A stretch of DNA of 64,000 bases from Photobacterium aquimaris. GTDB lineage: Bacteria > Pseudomonadota > Gammaproteobacteria > Enterobacterales > Vibrionaceae. The translations under genes were made by a program, and so were the position numbers. The stretch spans positions 976,631 through 1,040,630 of the forward strand of contig NZ_MSCC01000001.1 of the NCBI RefSeq assembly GCF_002954455.1. The letters are read 5' to 3'. This document shows, piece after piece, positions 9,601 to 18,059 of this stretch. Within the stretch, counting starts at the first letter, position 1. The number at the start of each line of letters is the position of its first letter. The notes beneath the pieces are model-generated. The model had not been told where the DNA came from, ran no database searches, and saw nothing but the letters and a program-made list of their open reading frames with translations.

Positions 9601-11161
9601 TAACAATATGGTTTATGGTACGAATAACGGTGTAAATGCCAAATACCAAGGATGGATGAACCCAAGTTACCCATTGAACTATATGGAAAAACCATTAACA
9701 CGCTTAATGCTTGGTCGTTCATATTTTGATTTAGATATTAAGGCGGATATTCGTCAATATCCGGGTGAGGCTAAAGGTTCATCATCAGCCAGTGTCGGGG
9801 TTGATTTATCGAATAATACTGTTGCATGGTATGCAGGTAATCGTCAATCAACTGGTCAATGGGCTGTAGCACATCAGCCATTTACTGTTTCTGTTTCTGG
9901 TAATCATAATCCAGTGACAATCACAGTGGCTTTAGCTGACGATCTAACTGGTCGTGAAAAGCATGAGTTGGGTTTACTACGCCCACCACGTGTCTCTAAA
10001 TCATTCACATTATTAGCTGGTGGTAGTGAAACATTTACCGCGCCGTATGGTGGCTTGATTTATGTATCAGGTAGTGAAACAGGAAATGTAACTGTTAATC
10101 TAGATGGAACAGTTGCCGCGCCATGGTACAAAAATAATGCTTGGGTAAATCCTCAAAATTCAGTAGCTCCAATTGGTGAAATTGAATCGAATAGCTTTAT
10201 TTATACGGCGGCTGCAAAGAATCTTCAAGCCAGCAATTATGGCGGTAGTCCACAGCAATTTACGCAAGAGTTAGATGTTTTTGCTGAAGATCTAAATGAT
10301 TTTTATGCGCGAGATGAAATTAATGGTGAAGGGACAGGACGCCATAAAAAAGTAACAGATACGACACTGCCTAATAATAAACATCATGTAGTTAATGATG
10401 TTGCTATCTCTATTGGTGCCGCACACTCAGGTTATCCTGTTATGAACATCAGCTTTGATACTAATAGTAGTGATATTAAAATGTCACCATTAAATAGCTG
10501 GTTGTTATGGCATGAAGTTGGCCATAACGCAGCTGAAGCACCCTTTAACGTTGAAGGCTCTACAGAGGTTGTAAACAATATTCTGGCTCTTTATATACAG
10601 GATAAACATCTAGGTAAAATGGCTCGAGTTGAGCAAGATATTCGTATGGCTCCAGCTTTCGTTAACTTAGAGGCACCTTATGCTTGGGCCAGTGGTGGTA
10701 ATGGTGAGCGACTTGTGATGTTTGCTCAATTGAAAGAGTGGGCTGAAACTGAATTCGATATTACTAATGTCGTGAGAGGAGAGTTACCAAGCTATTATGT
10801 TACTGATGTTGATGGTATGAAGGGATGGAATTTATTTAAACTAATGCACCGCTTAACGCGTGGTGATTTAGAAGACAATATGCAATTACCGTCACCTAAT
10901 GCTTGTCAATCGACATCAGGTTTGAGTAAAGGTGATCAATTAATGGTGTGTGCATCTTATGCTGCACAAACTGATCTAAGTGGTTTCTTTAATGCTTGGT
11001 CCCCAGGTTCAAAAGCTTATGTGATCCCTGGTGTAACAGAGCCTTCTTATGAAGGTGGTGTTACGGATGCAGGACGTGCGGCAGTAAAAGCGCTAAAACT
11101 TGATGCGCCACAGCGTGATCCGTTAAAAATTAACTCAATAACAGTACGTAAAATGAACTAA
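6620..11161 (+). CDS. AcfD/SslE-like M60-family zinc metalloprotease lipoprotein
   Basis: About 1513 residues from ATG 6620 (GTG 6629 is also possible). An upstream TTG reading (6557) would put 21 extra residues before the signal and is unlikely. The N-terminus is a lipoprotein signal ending at the lipobox LMMGC. A Ser-rich stretch and a Pro/Asp/Glu-rich linker of repeated PPVDPE follow, which tethers the body to the outer membrane. The C-terminal third carries the gluzincin motif HEVGH at about residue 1298 with a downstream Glu (NVEGSTE), diagnostic of the peptidase M60/enhancin-like family. The long middle region matches the AcfD/SslE layout. Relatives are secreted mucinases and accessory colonization factors that degrade host mucin glycoproteins. 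It is a single-gene unit closed by the terminator at 11187. Confidence 0.88.
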   Translation: MFFVANKKLIVLAISSALMMGCNSGSDSSEPVAPPPVVDPEITPPVDPEIPDILPPVDPVIPPAVGVFSLNGDMNFGASVYCNGSPATDFIIEDGDTVDCSFESIKLATFTAVKLQATKSGTKERIKQLILTESDRFVMFTDDERINAIANTQALLNKMAVESGKVFDFKLSSIDQLRFDNFYNSDDILLPTAEFNALISDKLEESTETDSKPSTHEPESQPAVTEGAGDLNSSFVSANAEQNLTYQPTKVILTEGFLRDLDGQPIVGVDYYSPSGRGQTDAEGKFSFSWGESVAFGIDTFELGELKANKTQFTVTDLAEGHAGRNIARLLQRYSDATDHIQISERVHNVFAQYPNVINEVLNIGLSESVQLDNGTGQEELVTGEFEKQFESGLAQQIDMLICGDACQANIAFSPLSLTRTAAVDKNIQHDINKLWGASSDAVNNGWKPVTKFHVFTDEMWFYGSSGSARGQSAINISNRAFPILMARNDNNYWIKFGDKKAWDEKSLAYITEAPSTVVPENVTANTATFNLPFISIGELGTGKVMMVGNNRYNSILVCPDSYSWNDGVDNNGVCWQRKDRANDSEDMGNFFANTFRYLLGDGYINTAAPITVGTNISHVYFRQAGHQQIGRSAEFKVDKRFNLNIEQVTDFSSVDPEIMPLVILNGYEFSTITGIYTVPTVADINKPKLTEQDVSGLLSYVERGGNILIMESIASQPKDEFARLLDGAGLALNGHSVIANGPSFGYPDRVRAQREHGFWVIERYESAKDEVSGEIKPPYTIKDGIIIWDFITNNKPDDKPTLAVAKKVITNDKGDNETVVAFIDTYNKKSSEIEAEKQKLLAIFSDGEFGYQECRLSDYHYEVNCLEYRPGTGIATDGGMHTPRYQELDLNETTAKAMVKAADLGTNIERLYQHELYFRTKGHQGERLNSVDLNRIYQNMTVWLWNDLDYRYESGVNKDELGFKRFTEFLNCYGDKAPDQTVCSPELAQSLVDNNMVYGTNNGVNAKYQGWMNPSYPLNYMEKPLTRLMLGRSYFDLDIKADIRQYPGEAKGSSSASVGVDLSNNTVAWYAGNRQSTGQWAVAHQPFTVSVSGNHNPVTITVALADDLTGREKHELGLLRPPRVSKSFTLLAGGSETFTAPYGGLIYVSGSETGNVTVNLDGTVAAPWYKNNAWVNPQNSVAPIGEIESNSFIYTAAAKNLQASNYGGSPQQFTQELDVFAEDLNDFYARDEINGEGTGRHKKVTDTTLPNNKHHVVNDVAISIGAAHSGYPVMNISFDTNSSDIKMSPLNSWLLWHEVGHNAAEAPFNVEGSTEVVNNILALYIQDKHLGKMARVEQDIRMAPAFVNLEAPYAWASGGNGERLVMFAQLKEWAETEFDITNVVRGELPSYYVTDVDGMKGWNLFKLMHRLTRGDLEDNMQLPSPNACQSTSGLSKGDQLMVCASYAAQTDLSGFFNAWSPGSKAYVIPGVTEPSYEGGVTDAGRAAVKALKLDAPQRDPLKINSITVRKMN

Positions 11162-11186
11162 ATAGCATACGTTGTTTACCAATAAC

Positions 11187-11217
11187 GCCGCGAATCAATA
11201 AAGGTTCGCGGCTTTTT
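11187..11217 (+). terminator. Intrinsic terminator after the M60 metalloprotease
   Basis: GCCGCGAA (11187-11194) pairs with TTCGCGGC (11205-11212), followed by five T. It is oriented for the plus-strand protease gene; the opposite strand has no T run for the convergent FUSC gene. Confidence 0.93.
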
Positions 11218-11241
11218 GCTATTTTAAAGCACCCACATTAC

Positions 11242-13179
11242 CTATACCACAAATGCTCGCTGATATAGCATCCACGCGGTAAGTTGTTGAATATCCTTTT
11301 CAATTAATGCACATAACATATCTTCTGGAATGGGCGTTGTTTCAGTATCAAATGGTGGCATTTCCCCGTGCTTACAACGGTCTGGGAATGTTTGTTCTAT
11401 CCATTGTAGTTGACGGATCCAACGTGCTGTCGCATGTGATTCATTTGATTGGATACCCAATTTAGTCGCTAATAATAAGCCATCATTTAAACGTTGGATT
11501 AATACTAATAGGCTCAACCAATCCTTTGAAGTACGAGGGCTTAAATTTGGCTCTCTCAGTAAATTCATGACTTCACCATTTAAGGCATAATAACGTTGCT
11601 GACTTTGATATAAGTTAATTTTTTGTTCCCATTGTGGTTTGTTTAATACCGCAACATATAATATTTGTGACTTTATCATGTTAGAAGTATGTCGATCTAA
11701 CCATGTCATTGTCCAACTCGGCGCAATAAAGTAATTCACCGAAAATGCAATAGTTACCCCAAAAAGTGTATCGATAATACGATAAAAAGACACATAAGTG
11801 TTATCAGGAGAGAGTAAGCTAATTGCGAACACAATCATCGATGTTAACCAAAAAACATGAATATCGTAACGATCTTTATGGTATGAGGTAAACGCAAAAA
11901 AGACCGAAATACTGGTTAATAAAATAAGGTGCTGTGGCGGTATAAAATACAAACAAACAAAGCAGTAAATTCCACCTAACGCCGTGCCATAAAAACGATT
12001 CCAGATTCGATGGTTCGTCACCGCCATTGATGAGGTCAGTAAGACAATAAAGGCAGTCAAAGAGATCCAATATCCTTGAGGAAGGTGATAAAACTCAGTT
12101 AAAAATTGAGTAACAGCTAACGTGACCGCAATCTTACCGGCATGACGCCACTCTTTTGAATTAAATTTAAGCGCCTGACAAAAATCACCAATAAACGCCG
12201 CACTGTCACTAGTAAATAAATAAATATTTTTACTGTTATCGGGCGAAGAAAAGGTATCAAAGTTATAGCAACGTTTGAATTTTTCTATTATATCAATAAT
12301 ATAAGGTGTGTTTTTGTATTCGTTAGTTGCAAATGTTGCCGTGATTTGTTGATTGTTTTTTAGTTGTTCAACAGTGAGTTCTATCCATTTAAAGAGCCGA
12401 ATGCGTGTTGATTGGTGTAAGTCAAAACTGAGTGCACGTTCTAAACAAATAATATATTCAGACATTTCTAATAAACGTTGCAGTTCGATTTTTATTTTTA
12501 TTGCACGTTTAGACGAAGAAATGGAGTTACTGTAATAAGCTAAATTGTGCGCGCTTTGATAAAAGAATTGTCGTTTTGCTGCCAGTTGGGCTTCATTATC
12601 AGAAAAACGTAATTCATTTAACCAATCAGTAAGCGCATTATCCACTGTTACCGTATGCTGTTGCAAAATACGGCCGTTAAAAAAGGGCCATAAAATAAGC
12701 GATGACAACATAACACATAATGCAGCAAAGATATTAGCCATTAGAATAATGGTAAAACTATCACCTACAGCGGCAAAATGAATTGCCATAATATAGATAA
12801 AACCAAAGTTATAGCCAAATAAGCGAATATGGGGCCGTTGATTAGACATCAAGCCATAGAGAATAGCGATTGAGCACAATGTAATCGCGCTGAGCCACAT
12901 ATTATCAAACACTAAAAATGCTAAATATGTTGCCATAACAGTGATCACTGCGGATATAGACAGTATTTGTAATCGTTTTAAATAGGGTAGGCTGCGCGCT
13001 TGAGTGCCAAGTAACCATGCGGTGATTAAGCCAGAAATACCCGCACTGGTAAAACCTAAGCTATAAAACATACCTAAGCTAACTAACATAGGAAGTGTTA
13101 TACGAATAGAATCAGGAATGTCTGCGGCATTAGAGAACCAGCGGCTAAACATTGTCGTTAAGGTTGTTATTTTCATCAT
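11242..13179 (-). CDS. FUSC-family (YccS/AaeB-like) inner-membrane transporter
   Basis: 645 residues built as two repeats, each with about six hydrophobic helices (residues about 25-165 and 350-480) followed by a soluble helical region. This is the typical layout of the fusaric-acid-resistance/aromatic-acid-exporter superfamily. The second membrane block contains HLPQGYWISLTAFIVLLTSS, matching the family's conserved GYW-x-x-LT segment. Likely role is efflux of aromatic acids or related small compounds, working in the inner membrane. A shorter FUSC protein is at 55748-56782. It appears monocistronic. Confidence 0.82.
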   Translation of the reverse strand: MMKITTLTTMFSRWFSNAADIPDSIRITLPMLVSLGMFYSLGFTSAGISGLITAWLLGTQARSLPYLKRLQILSISAVITVMATYLAFLVFDNMWLSAITLCSIAILYGLMSNQRPHIRLFGYNFGFIYIMAIHFAAVGDSFTIILMANIFAALCVMLSSLILWPFFNGRILQQHTVTVDNALTDWLNELRFSDNEAQLAAKRQFFYQSAHNLAYYSNSISSSKRAIKIKIELQRLLEMSEYIICLERALSFDLHQSTRIRLFKWIELTVEQLKNNQQITATFATNEYKNTPYIIDIIEKFKRCYNFDTFSSPDNSKNIYLFTSDSAAFIGDFCQALKFNSKEWRHAGKIAVTLAVTQFLTEFYHLPQGYWISLTAFIVLLTSSMAVTNHRIWNRFYGTALGGIYCFVCLYFIPPQHLILLTSISVFFAFTSYHKDRYDIHVFWLTSMIVFAISLLSPDNTYVSFYRIIDTLFGVTIAFSVNYFIAPSWTMTWLDRHTSNMIKSQILYVAVLNKPQWEQKINLYQSQQRYYALNGEVMNLLREPNLSPRTSKDWLSLLVLIQRLNDGLLLATKLGIQSNESHATARWIRQLQWIEQTFPDRCKHGEMPPFDTETTPIPEDMLCALIEKDIQQLTAWMLYQRAFVV

Positions 13180-13310
13180 GGCGGCTTGTTAATAGTGAAA
13201 CACGCAGATACGACAAAGTATAGCTGGAAAATAAAAGCCATAATCAGCTGTAAAATAGTAATAAATAGCGCATTGTGAGTAATAAGTTATTGTTGGTGTT
13301 ACAGAATAAT

Positions 13311-13355
13311 AGTGCAGATACTGATAAGCAGTGCATCAGTATCTGCACTGCTTAT
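13311..13355. repeat. Nested, mutually exclusive inverted repeats
   Basis: AGTGCAGATACTGAT (13311-13325) is perfectly complementary to 13335-13349 (15 bp, 9-base loop). ATAAGCAGTGC, whose last base is 13334, pairs with GCACTGCTTAT at 13345-13355 (11 bp). The two stems share bases and cannot form together. It lies just 3' of the minus-strand gene at 13364; neither strand has a clean T tract, although the plus direction is T-rich. Confidence 0.7.
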
Positions 13356-13363
13356 TTATTTTA

Positions 13364-13729
13364 TTATGCTGATTGTAGCAATAATTGACCAAGGTAATTC
13401 ATGGCGAAAGCAGCATCTTGCGCAGCTGTATTTACTTGAGTAATAAGTAGTTGAGCGCGTTTATCGTCTTCTTTTAAACTGATTTTAATTTTATTAACCA
13501 GTTGTTCTGCCATTTCTGTTTTTTGCTTACAGTCATTAAATAATGCTGAAATAACTGCAATATCAATCTCGCCACCTTTTGCGAACAAATCGGCTGCAAT
13601 ATTATAGACAGTATAAAATTGATTGGCTGCGTCTTTTTTGCCAGCTTCAACATCTTTAGCCCACTCCGTAGACCATGTTTTAAATATAACGGCAATTTGA
13701 GGGTTAGGTTGCACTTTTATTGGTTGCAT
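13364..13729 (-). CDS. Small helical protein of unknown function (phasin-like length and composition)
   Basis: 121 residues, almost entirely predicted alpha-helical with amphipathic heptads (IFKTWSTEWAKDVEAGKKDA, then QLLITQVNTAAQDAAFAMNYL). There is no signal peptide, membrane helix or cysteine pattern beyond one Cys (NDCKQKTE). Length, charge pattern and all-helical character resemble granule-associated phasins, but I do not recognise a family signature, so this is only a resemblance. It stands alone between the FUSC gene and an unrelated plus-strand gene, and ends next to the nested hairpins at 13311-13355. Confidence 0.6.
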   Translation of the reverse strand: MQPIKVQPNPQIAVIFKTWSTEWAKDVEAGKKDAANQFYTVYNIAADLFAKGGEIDIAVISALFNDCKQKTEMAEQLVNKIKISLKEDDKRAQLLITQVNTAAQDAAFAMNYLGQLLLQSA

Positions 13730-14021
13730 TATGTAGTCCTAGAAGTGGTTATATCTAGCATAGTAATGCAGCTGATTACGGGTTTAAAGTGCAATTTTTA
13801 GAAAGTGACAGTATCGAGTGAATTTAATAAGTGTTGGATGTTTTTAGCGCATAAAGTGGTTATTAACCATACAATGATGTGCGAGATATCACATAATTCA
13901 GCTATATTTATCATTTTGCATCAAAATGTTTGCGAAATATCTTGCATGCGACACTGTAACGTTTTACGTTAAATACAGCTCTTGGCAGTAGTGATAGCCA
14001 ATAGGAGCTAAGGAGAAACTC

Positions 14022-14303
14022 ATGATTAACGTGAACTTCGAATTGGCTAAGCAAGCATATGCAAAAGTGCTGATGTACCCTCATGATGGTGAAATAGAAC
14101 AACATGAATATATGGCACTGCGTGTTTTCCGTTGGGATCTAGCACGTGCAGGCAAGCCAATAGATACAGCCTTTGATTTAAGACTTCAAGCAAGTGGTTA
14201 TCGTAAAATAGCCTCTCAGCCCGCAAAAGCCCATCGTTCACTTCCTGCGTGTGTTTTAGCACAAATGAGTGACGGCTGGAAAAGCCAACATGGTTACTTA
14301 TAA
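14022..14303 (+). CDS. Conserved-looking small protein, function unknown
   Basis: 93 residues, cytoplasmic, no membrane segment. Features are an N-terminal MINVNFELAKQAYAKVL helix, a central EYMALRVFRWDLARAGKPI segment, and a basic C-terminus (QPAKAHRSLP). A strong ribosome site (AAGGAG at about 14009-14014) is well placed for the ATG at 14022, and an intrinsic terminator follows at 14321. It is therefore very likely a real monocistronic gene. I do not recognise the family. Confidence 0.75.
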   Translation: MINVNFELAKQAYAKVLMYPHDGEIEQHEYMALRVFRWDLARAGKPIDTAFDLRLQASGYRKIASQPAKAHRSLPACVLAQMSDGWKSQHGYL

Positions 14304-14320
14304 TGTTTGATTATCCCCCA

Positions 14321-14351
14321 AGGCTAAAGAATCTTTTTCTTTAGCCTTTTT
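14321..14351 (+). terminator. Intrinsic terminator
   Basis: GGCTAAAGA (14322-14330) pairs with TCTTTAGCC (14338-14346), followed by five T. Confidence 0.9.
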
Positions 14352-14485
14352 ATATTCTATCTGTTCGCTCCCCCTACATATTGACGCAAACCCCAACGCT
14401 TAATAACAGGAATTCGGTTTATATTTTGTTGTGAATTGTAAGAGGGGGTAATTCATGGACGGTTATGACTGTAAAAAGAACGAAA

Positions 14486-14514
14486 AAAACCAGCCATTAG
14501 TGACTGGTTTTAGA
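14486..14514 (-). terminator. Intrinsic terminator of the second AGCS gene
   Basis: On the minus strand AAAACCAG, a 10-base loop and CTGGTTTT are followed by further T, placed directly after the symporter stop at 14536. Confidence 0.88.
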
Positions 14515-14535
14515 TATTAATCGTCTTTGATGCGC

Positions 14536-16038
14536 TTATTTATTAAATGTATTACCGTTTGCTTCACGTGCTTCGGCAATTGTATCTGGGTGCCATGCGC
14601 CTTCGATATCTTTTAGCTCTTTAAATTTAGAGCGATCAAATTCTGGTGTTTTGCCTGCTCTAAGTTGTTCTTCGTAATCTTTAATGACTTTAATTGCCAA
14701 TCCAGAAAGGAAAATAAGAGCAACAATGTTAACCAGTGCCATTAGGCCCATAGAAACATCAGCTAAACTCCAAACAACAGGTAATGATGCAACAGCACCA
14801 AACATTACCATGCCTAGAACACAAAGACGGAAGAAGAATAAACCGCGCTTAGTATTACCGTTCAGGAACATGATATTTGTTTCTGCATAAGTATAGTTGG
14901 CAATGATTGACGAGAAACAAAATAGTAAAATAGCTGACGTAATGAAATACGTAGTCCAATTACCTAGTTGGTTGCTCAGTGCTTGTTGTAATAAACCAAT
15001 ACCTGTTGATGCATCTGGTGTGTTCATGACACCAGAAAGCATAATCATTGCCGCAGATGCTGTACAAATAACAATGGTATCAACGAAAACACCTAGCATT
15101 TGGACAAAGCCTTGTGATGCAGGGTGGTTAGGATTAGGTGTCGCACTTGCTGCAACGTTAGCTGCTGAACCCATACCTGCTTCATTTGAGAATAAACCAC
15201 GTGCAATACCACTTTGCATCGCTTGTGAAGCAGTGAAAGCGACACCACCGGCAACGGCTTCATGCCAACCAAATGCACTCTTAACAATAAGAGCCAGAAC
15301 GGCAGGTAACTCAGTAATGTTCATTGCGACAATCACTAATGCGATAGCTAAATAGCCAACCGCCATGATAGGCACAATTTTTGTAGAAGCTGTAGCGACA
15401 CGGCGTAAACCGCCCATAATGAAGAAAGCTGTAAAGATAACAATCACAATACCTTGTGTAGTTTCATTCCAGCCAAAAGAGTGGTGTAGTGCGTCAGTGA
15501 TGGTATTTGCTTGAACGGCATTGAAAACAAAACCAAAAGCAATAATAAGACAAATTGAAAAAAGAGTACCCATCCAGCGCTTGCCAAGACCTTGCTCCAT
15601 ATAGTAAGCAGGGCCACCACGATATTGACCATCAACATCTTTTACTTTGTAAACTTGCGCAAGAGTCGATTCAATAAAAGCGGTTGCCATACCGAAGATA
15701 GCAATTAGCCACATCCAAAAGATAGCACCTGGGCCACCAATGGTTAATGCAACAGCAACACCAGCCATATTACCGGTACCAACACGCGCAGCCATTGATG
15801 TACAAAATACTTGATAAGAACTGATGCCGTTTTCTATGTCACGGCCACTTTTTAGGACATCGATTGAATGACGGAATTGACGGATCTGGATAAAACCAAG
15901 ACGAACACTAAAGTAAATCCCTACACCAACCAATAAATAAACGAGAAGTTGGCCCCATAAAACGCCGTTTACTGAACCAATGATCGCCATTAAGGTGTCA
16001 TTAATTGATCCTAGTATATTTCCATTCGTAGAAGTCAT
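14536..16038 (-). CDS. AGCS-family Na+:alanine/glycine symporter
   Basis: 500 residues, full length for the family, with about ten membrane helices. Signatures are GFIQIRQFRHSIDVL, ARVGTGNMAGVAVALT, GGPGAIFWMW, GGPAYYMEQGLG and the conserved GLFSNEAGMGSAA. It imports alanine or glycine with sodium through the inner membrane. The ribosome site AGGA lies 7 bases before the ATG. Unlike the copy at 1-431, its leader carries no glycine aptamer. A perfect 16-bp palindrome lies 253 bases upstream (16291-16306). It appears monocistronic with its own terminator. Confidence 0.95.
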   Translation of the reverse strand: MTSTNGNILGSINDTLMAIIGSVNGVLWGQLLVYLLVGVGIYFSVRLGFIQIRQFRHSIDVLKSGRDIENGISSYQVFCTSMAARVGTGNMAGVAVALTIGGPGAIFWMWLIAIFGMATAFIESTLAQVYKVKDVDGQYRGGPAYYMEQGLGKRWMGTLFSICLIIAFGFVFNAVQANTITDALHHSFGWNETTQGIVIVIFTAFFIMGGLRRVATASTKIVPIMAVGYLAIALVIVAMNITELPAVLALIVKSAFGWHEAVAGGVAFTASQAMQSGIARGLFSNEAGMGSAANVAASATPNPNHPASQGFVQMLGVFVDTIVICTASAAMIMLSGVMNTPDASTGIGLLQQALSNQLGNWTTYFITSAILLFCFSSIIANYTYAETNIMFLNGNTKRGLFFFRLCVLGMVMFGAVASLPVVWSLADVSMGLMALVNIVALIFLSGLAIKVIKDYEEQLRAGKTPEFDRSKFKELKDIEGAWHPDTIAEAREANGNTFNK

Positions 16039-16290
16039 ATTTTTTCCTGTTAATAAAACTATGCAACCTCGAAAGACTACTTAGTGAAGAGGAACATTCA
16101 TCCGTTGTGAGTGCTCTGCTATCGGTTGTTATAATAGGTTTTTTATTGATAAAAATTCGCAACAAATACAAGTGGTAGTTATTACAAACATTAAACATGT
16201 AACCGATTTCATTGCCATGAAGGCGATGCAAGGTAGCACAAAAAAACAAAAATCCAAGGAGACTTATATCACAAAAAATGAATTATTACC

Positions 16291-16306
16291 ATGTAACGCG
16301 TTACAT
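16291..16306. promoter_or_regulatory. Perfect 16-bp palindrome, candidate operator
   Basis: ATGTAACGCGTTACAT equals its own reverse complement. It sits between the AGCS gene and the RNase T2 terminator. The TGTAA-N4-TTACA form suits a dimeric repressor, but I cannot name the regulator. Confidence 0.5.
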
Positions 16307-16528
16307 TATTAACAGCTGGCGGTTATTTTAGTCTTTGTAATCAATGTATTGAAGAAAATTGTGAATAAATTCACTGGAAAATTATTGAACGGCGTGCATT
16401 ATCGTATGTTGAGATTCGGCGGTTTAAAAAAAATACATTGATATAATTTATTGATGTGTTATTTGTTTTTTTGAAACGGTGATTGATAGTGGATATATCA
16501 CTATCTAGAAGGGAAAAAGTAAATGCAG

Positions 16529-16568
16529 ATAAAGAAGAGAGCTAACAGTATCTTGCTCTCTTCTTTAT
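16529..16568 (-). terminator. Intrinsic terminator of the RNase T2 gene
   Basis: ATAAAGAAGAGAGC (16529-16542) is perfectly complementary to GCTCTCTTCTTTAT (16555-16568), a 14-bp stem placed directly after the stop of the RNase gene. Confidence 0.85.
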
Positions 16569-16578
16569 AGTCGACTAA

Positions 16579-17601
16579 TCAAATATGAGAATACTTACTT
16601 GCCAGCGGCTCAATGTATATCTTTTTATGACAATTACCATAGAACGGACGGCCTTTAGGTCCAGATTCAAGTAACTGTTGAACACTATTGTTAACATTAA
16701 ATGATTTATCAATATTCAATCGAACTTCATTTAAATAGCGACCTTGGCTACAAGCTAAACTTATTCGGTCTACCGCATCAGCGCCAAAATGTGAAATAAG
16801 GTTCTTTTTAAAGCTCGCTGTTGACACATTTTTACCAATATTGGCTTTTATAAATTGGCCAATTGCTGAATCATCAACTTTTTTGACTAATTGGGTTGCT
16901 GTTAGAAAATAAGCGTTATCATCAAGATTCTGGCAAGCACCGTGTTTTTTCCATTCATATTCGCCAAATTTTGTTTGGTAATAAAAATTTGGCATCCATG
17001 GCGCTATGTCTTTAATGGTAGCTGCAGATAAATCTAGACGCGCATAACGATCACAATAGCCATATTTGGTGCCACAACTGGTTTTGTTGGGCCATAAACC
17101 ATGCAGGGTTAAATGAGTAATGTTTAATTTACCATCATTAATTGCCGTACATTCTGGTTTATTGCCTTTATATTTAAAGTGTTCACAAAATCCAGGTTGC
17201 CATGTTAAGGCTAATACATATGAATCAAAGTCATTACGCGTATTACAACGTTTTGAGGTTGAGGTTGAGTTTGATGATGAAGAAGGTTTAAAGGTAACAT
17301 CATCATTAAATTTCGTGCTACCACACGATTTATTTACCCAACGCATCGCAGGGGATGCATTCGGGATCAGTATTTGCACCCAATCAAATTCTTTTTTATT
17401 AATAGCCTTTATTGCATATTGTTTATCACTGACAAGTTGAGTGTTATCAGGATTAGTTTGTTTACGAAAAGATTGATAGGCATCGCAATCTCCATTTGCT
17501 GTAAAGCTGCCAGAGGCTCGAATGGATGCGGTTGCAGTAAGACTTGAAAGCGAAAGGATACTACCGACAATGACGGTAATGAAATGAGAGTTAGTACGCA
17601 C
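16579..17601 (-). CDS. Secreted ribonuclease T2 family protein (RNase I-like)
   Basis: 340 residues from a GTG at 17601 with AGG six bases upstream. The N-terminal ~27 residues are a signal peptide (ITVIVGSILSLSSLTATA-S), so it acts in the periplasm or outside. An extra ~100-residue N-terminal region precedes the RNase T2 domain. That domain begins FDSYVLALTWQPGFC and carries both catalytic segments: CAS I LHGLWPN with His167, and CAS II YEWKKHGAC with Glu216 and His220. Multiple cysteines fit the disulfide-rich fold. It degrades RNA endonucleolytically via 2',3'-cyclic phosphates, probably for nutrient scavenging. Confidence 0.93.
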   Translation of the reverse strand: MRTNSHFITVIVGSILSLSSLTATASIRASGSFTANGDCDAYQSFRKQTNPDNTQLVSDKQYAIKAINKKEFDWVQILIPNASPAMRWVNKSCGSTKFNDDVTFKPSSSSNSTSTSKRCNTRNDFDSYVLALTWQPGFCEHFKYKGNKPECTAINDGKLNITHLTLHGLWPNKTSCGTKYGYCDRYARLDLSAATIKDIAPWMPNFYYQTKFGEYEWKKHGACQNLDDNAYFLTATQLVKKVDDSAIGQFIKANIGKNVSTASFKKNLISHFGADAVDRISLACSQGRYLNEVRLNIDKSFNVNNSVQQLLESGPKGRPFYGNCHKKIYIEPLASKYSHI

Positions 17602-18059
17602 AAGATGCCTATTTTGAAATGGTAATTGAGTGTTTACTATAGTTGATTATGATACTTTTATTAAGGTATATCATTTTTAGCACCGAATAATAAAATGTGA
17701 TATTAATCCAGAAATCGAGTCAAAAAAGAACATACGGCAATCGAAAATGAATAAATTGACGATTTTTTTAAATTAGTGTTCACAATAAAGCCAACTCAGA
17801 GTAATATTCACAGAAGTAGCGTCCCCAGCTACACGAAAATGAAAAGATCAATTATAATAAAGAGTCTTTAGTGTAAATAGAACACTTAAAGAGTGTCAGT
17901 AAATAGACACCTATCTCATTTATTCATCTGAGGTTATTAATTTCATTTAGCTAAATATAGAACAATGTTAAATTTCCTGATTAATATTGATCATTTTATC
18001 AATGCATGCTTTGCCATTACCGTGCTAAAGCAAATTTGTATTATTATCCGAGGTTATTA
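17602..18059. other. Intergenic region, RNase T2 / small H-NS-like gene
   Basis: 458 AT-rich bases separating divergent genes. The sequence GAGGTTATTAAT occurs twice, at 17930-17941 and 18050-18061; the second copy spans the ribosome site and the first two bases of the start codon of the next gene. No other gene or terminator is evident. Confidence 0.5.

Larger units (their letters stand above)
16039..16578. other. Intergenic region upstream of AGCS symporter
   Basis: 540 bases. Contents: the AGCS promoter region, the perfect palindrome at 16291-16306, and the RNase T2 terminator at 16529-16568. The open frame at 16001-16249 has no ribosome site or plausible protein features, and I do not call it. 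Confidence 0.55.

Noticed and set aside
16001..16249. 82-codon minus-strand frame overlapping the AGCS start
   Set aside because: Lies in the AGCS leader, no ribosome site or recognisable fold.
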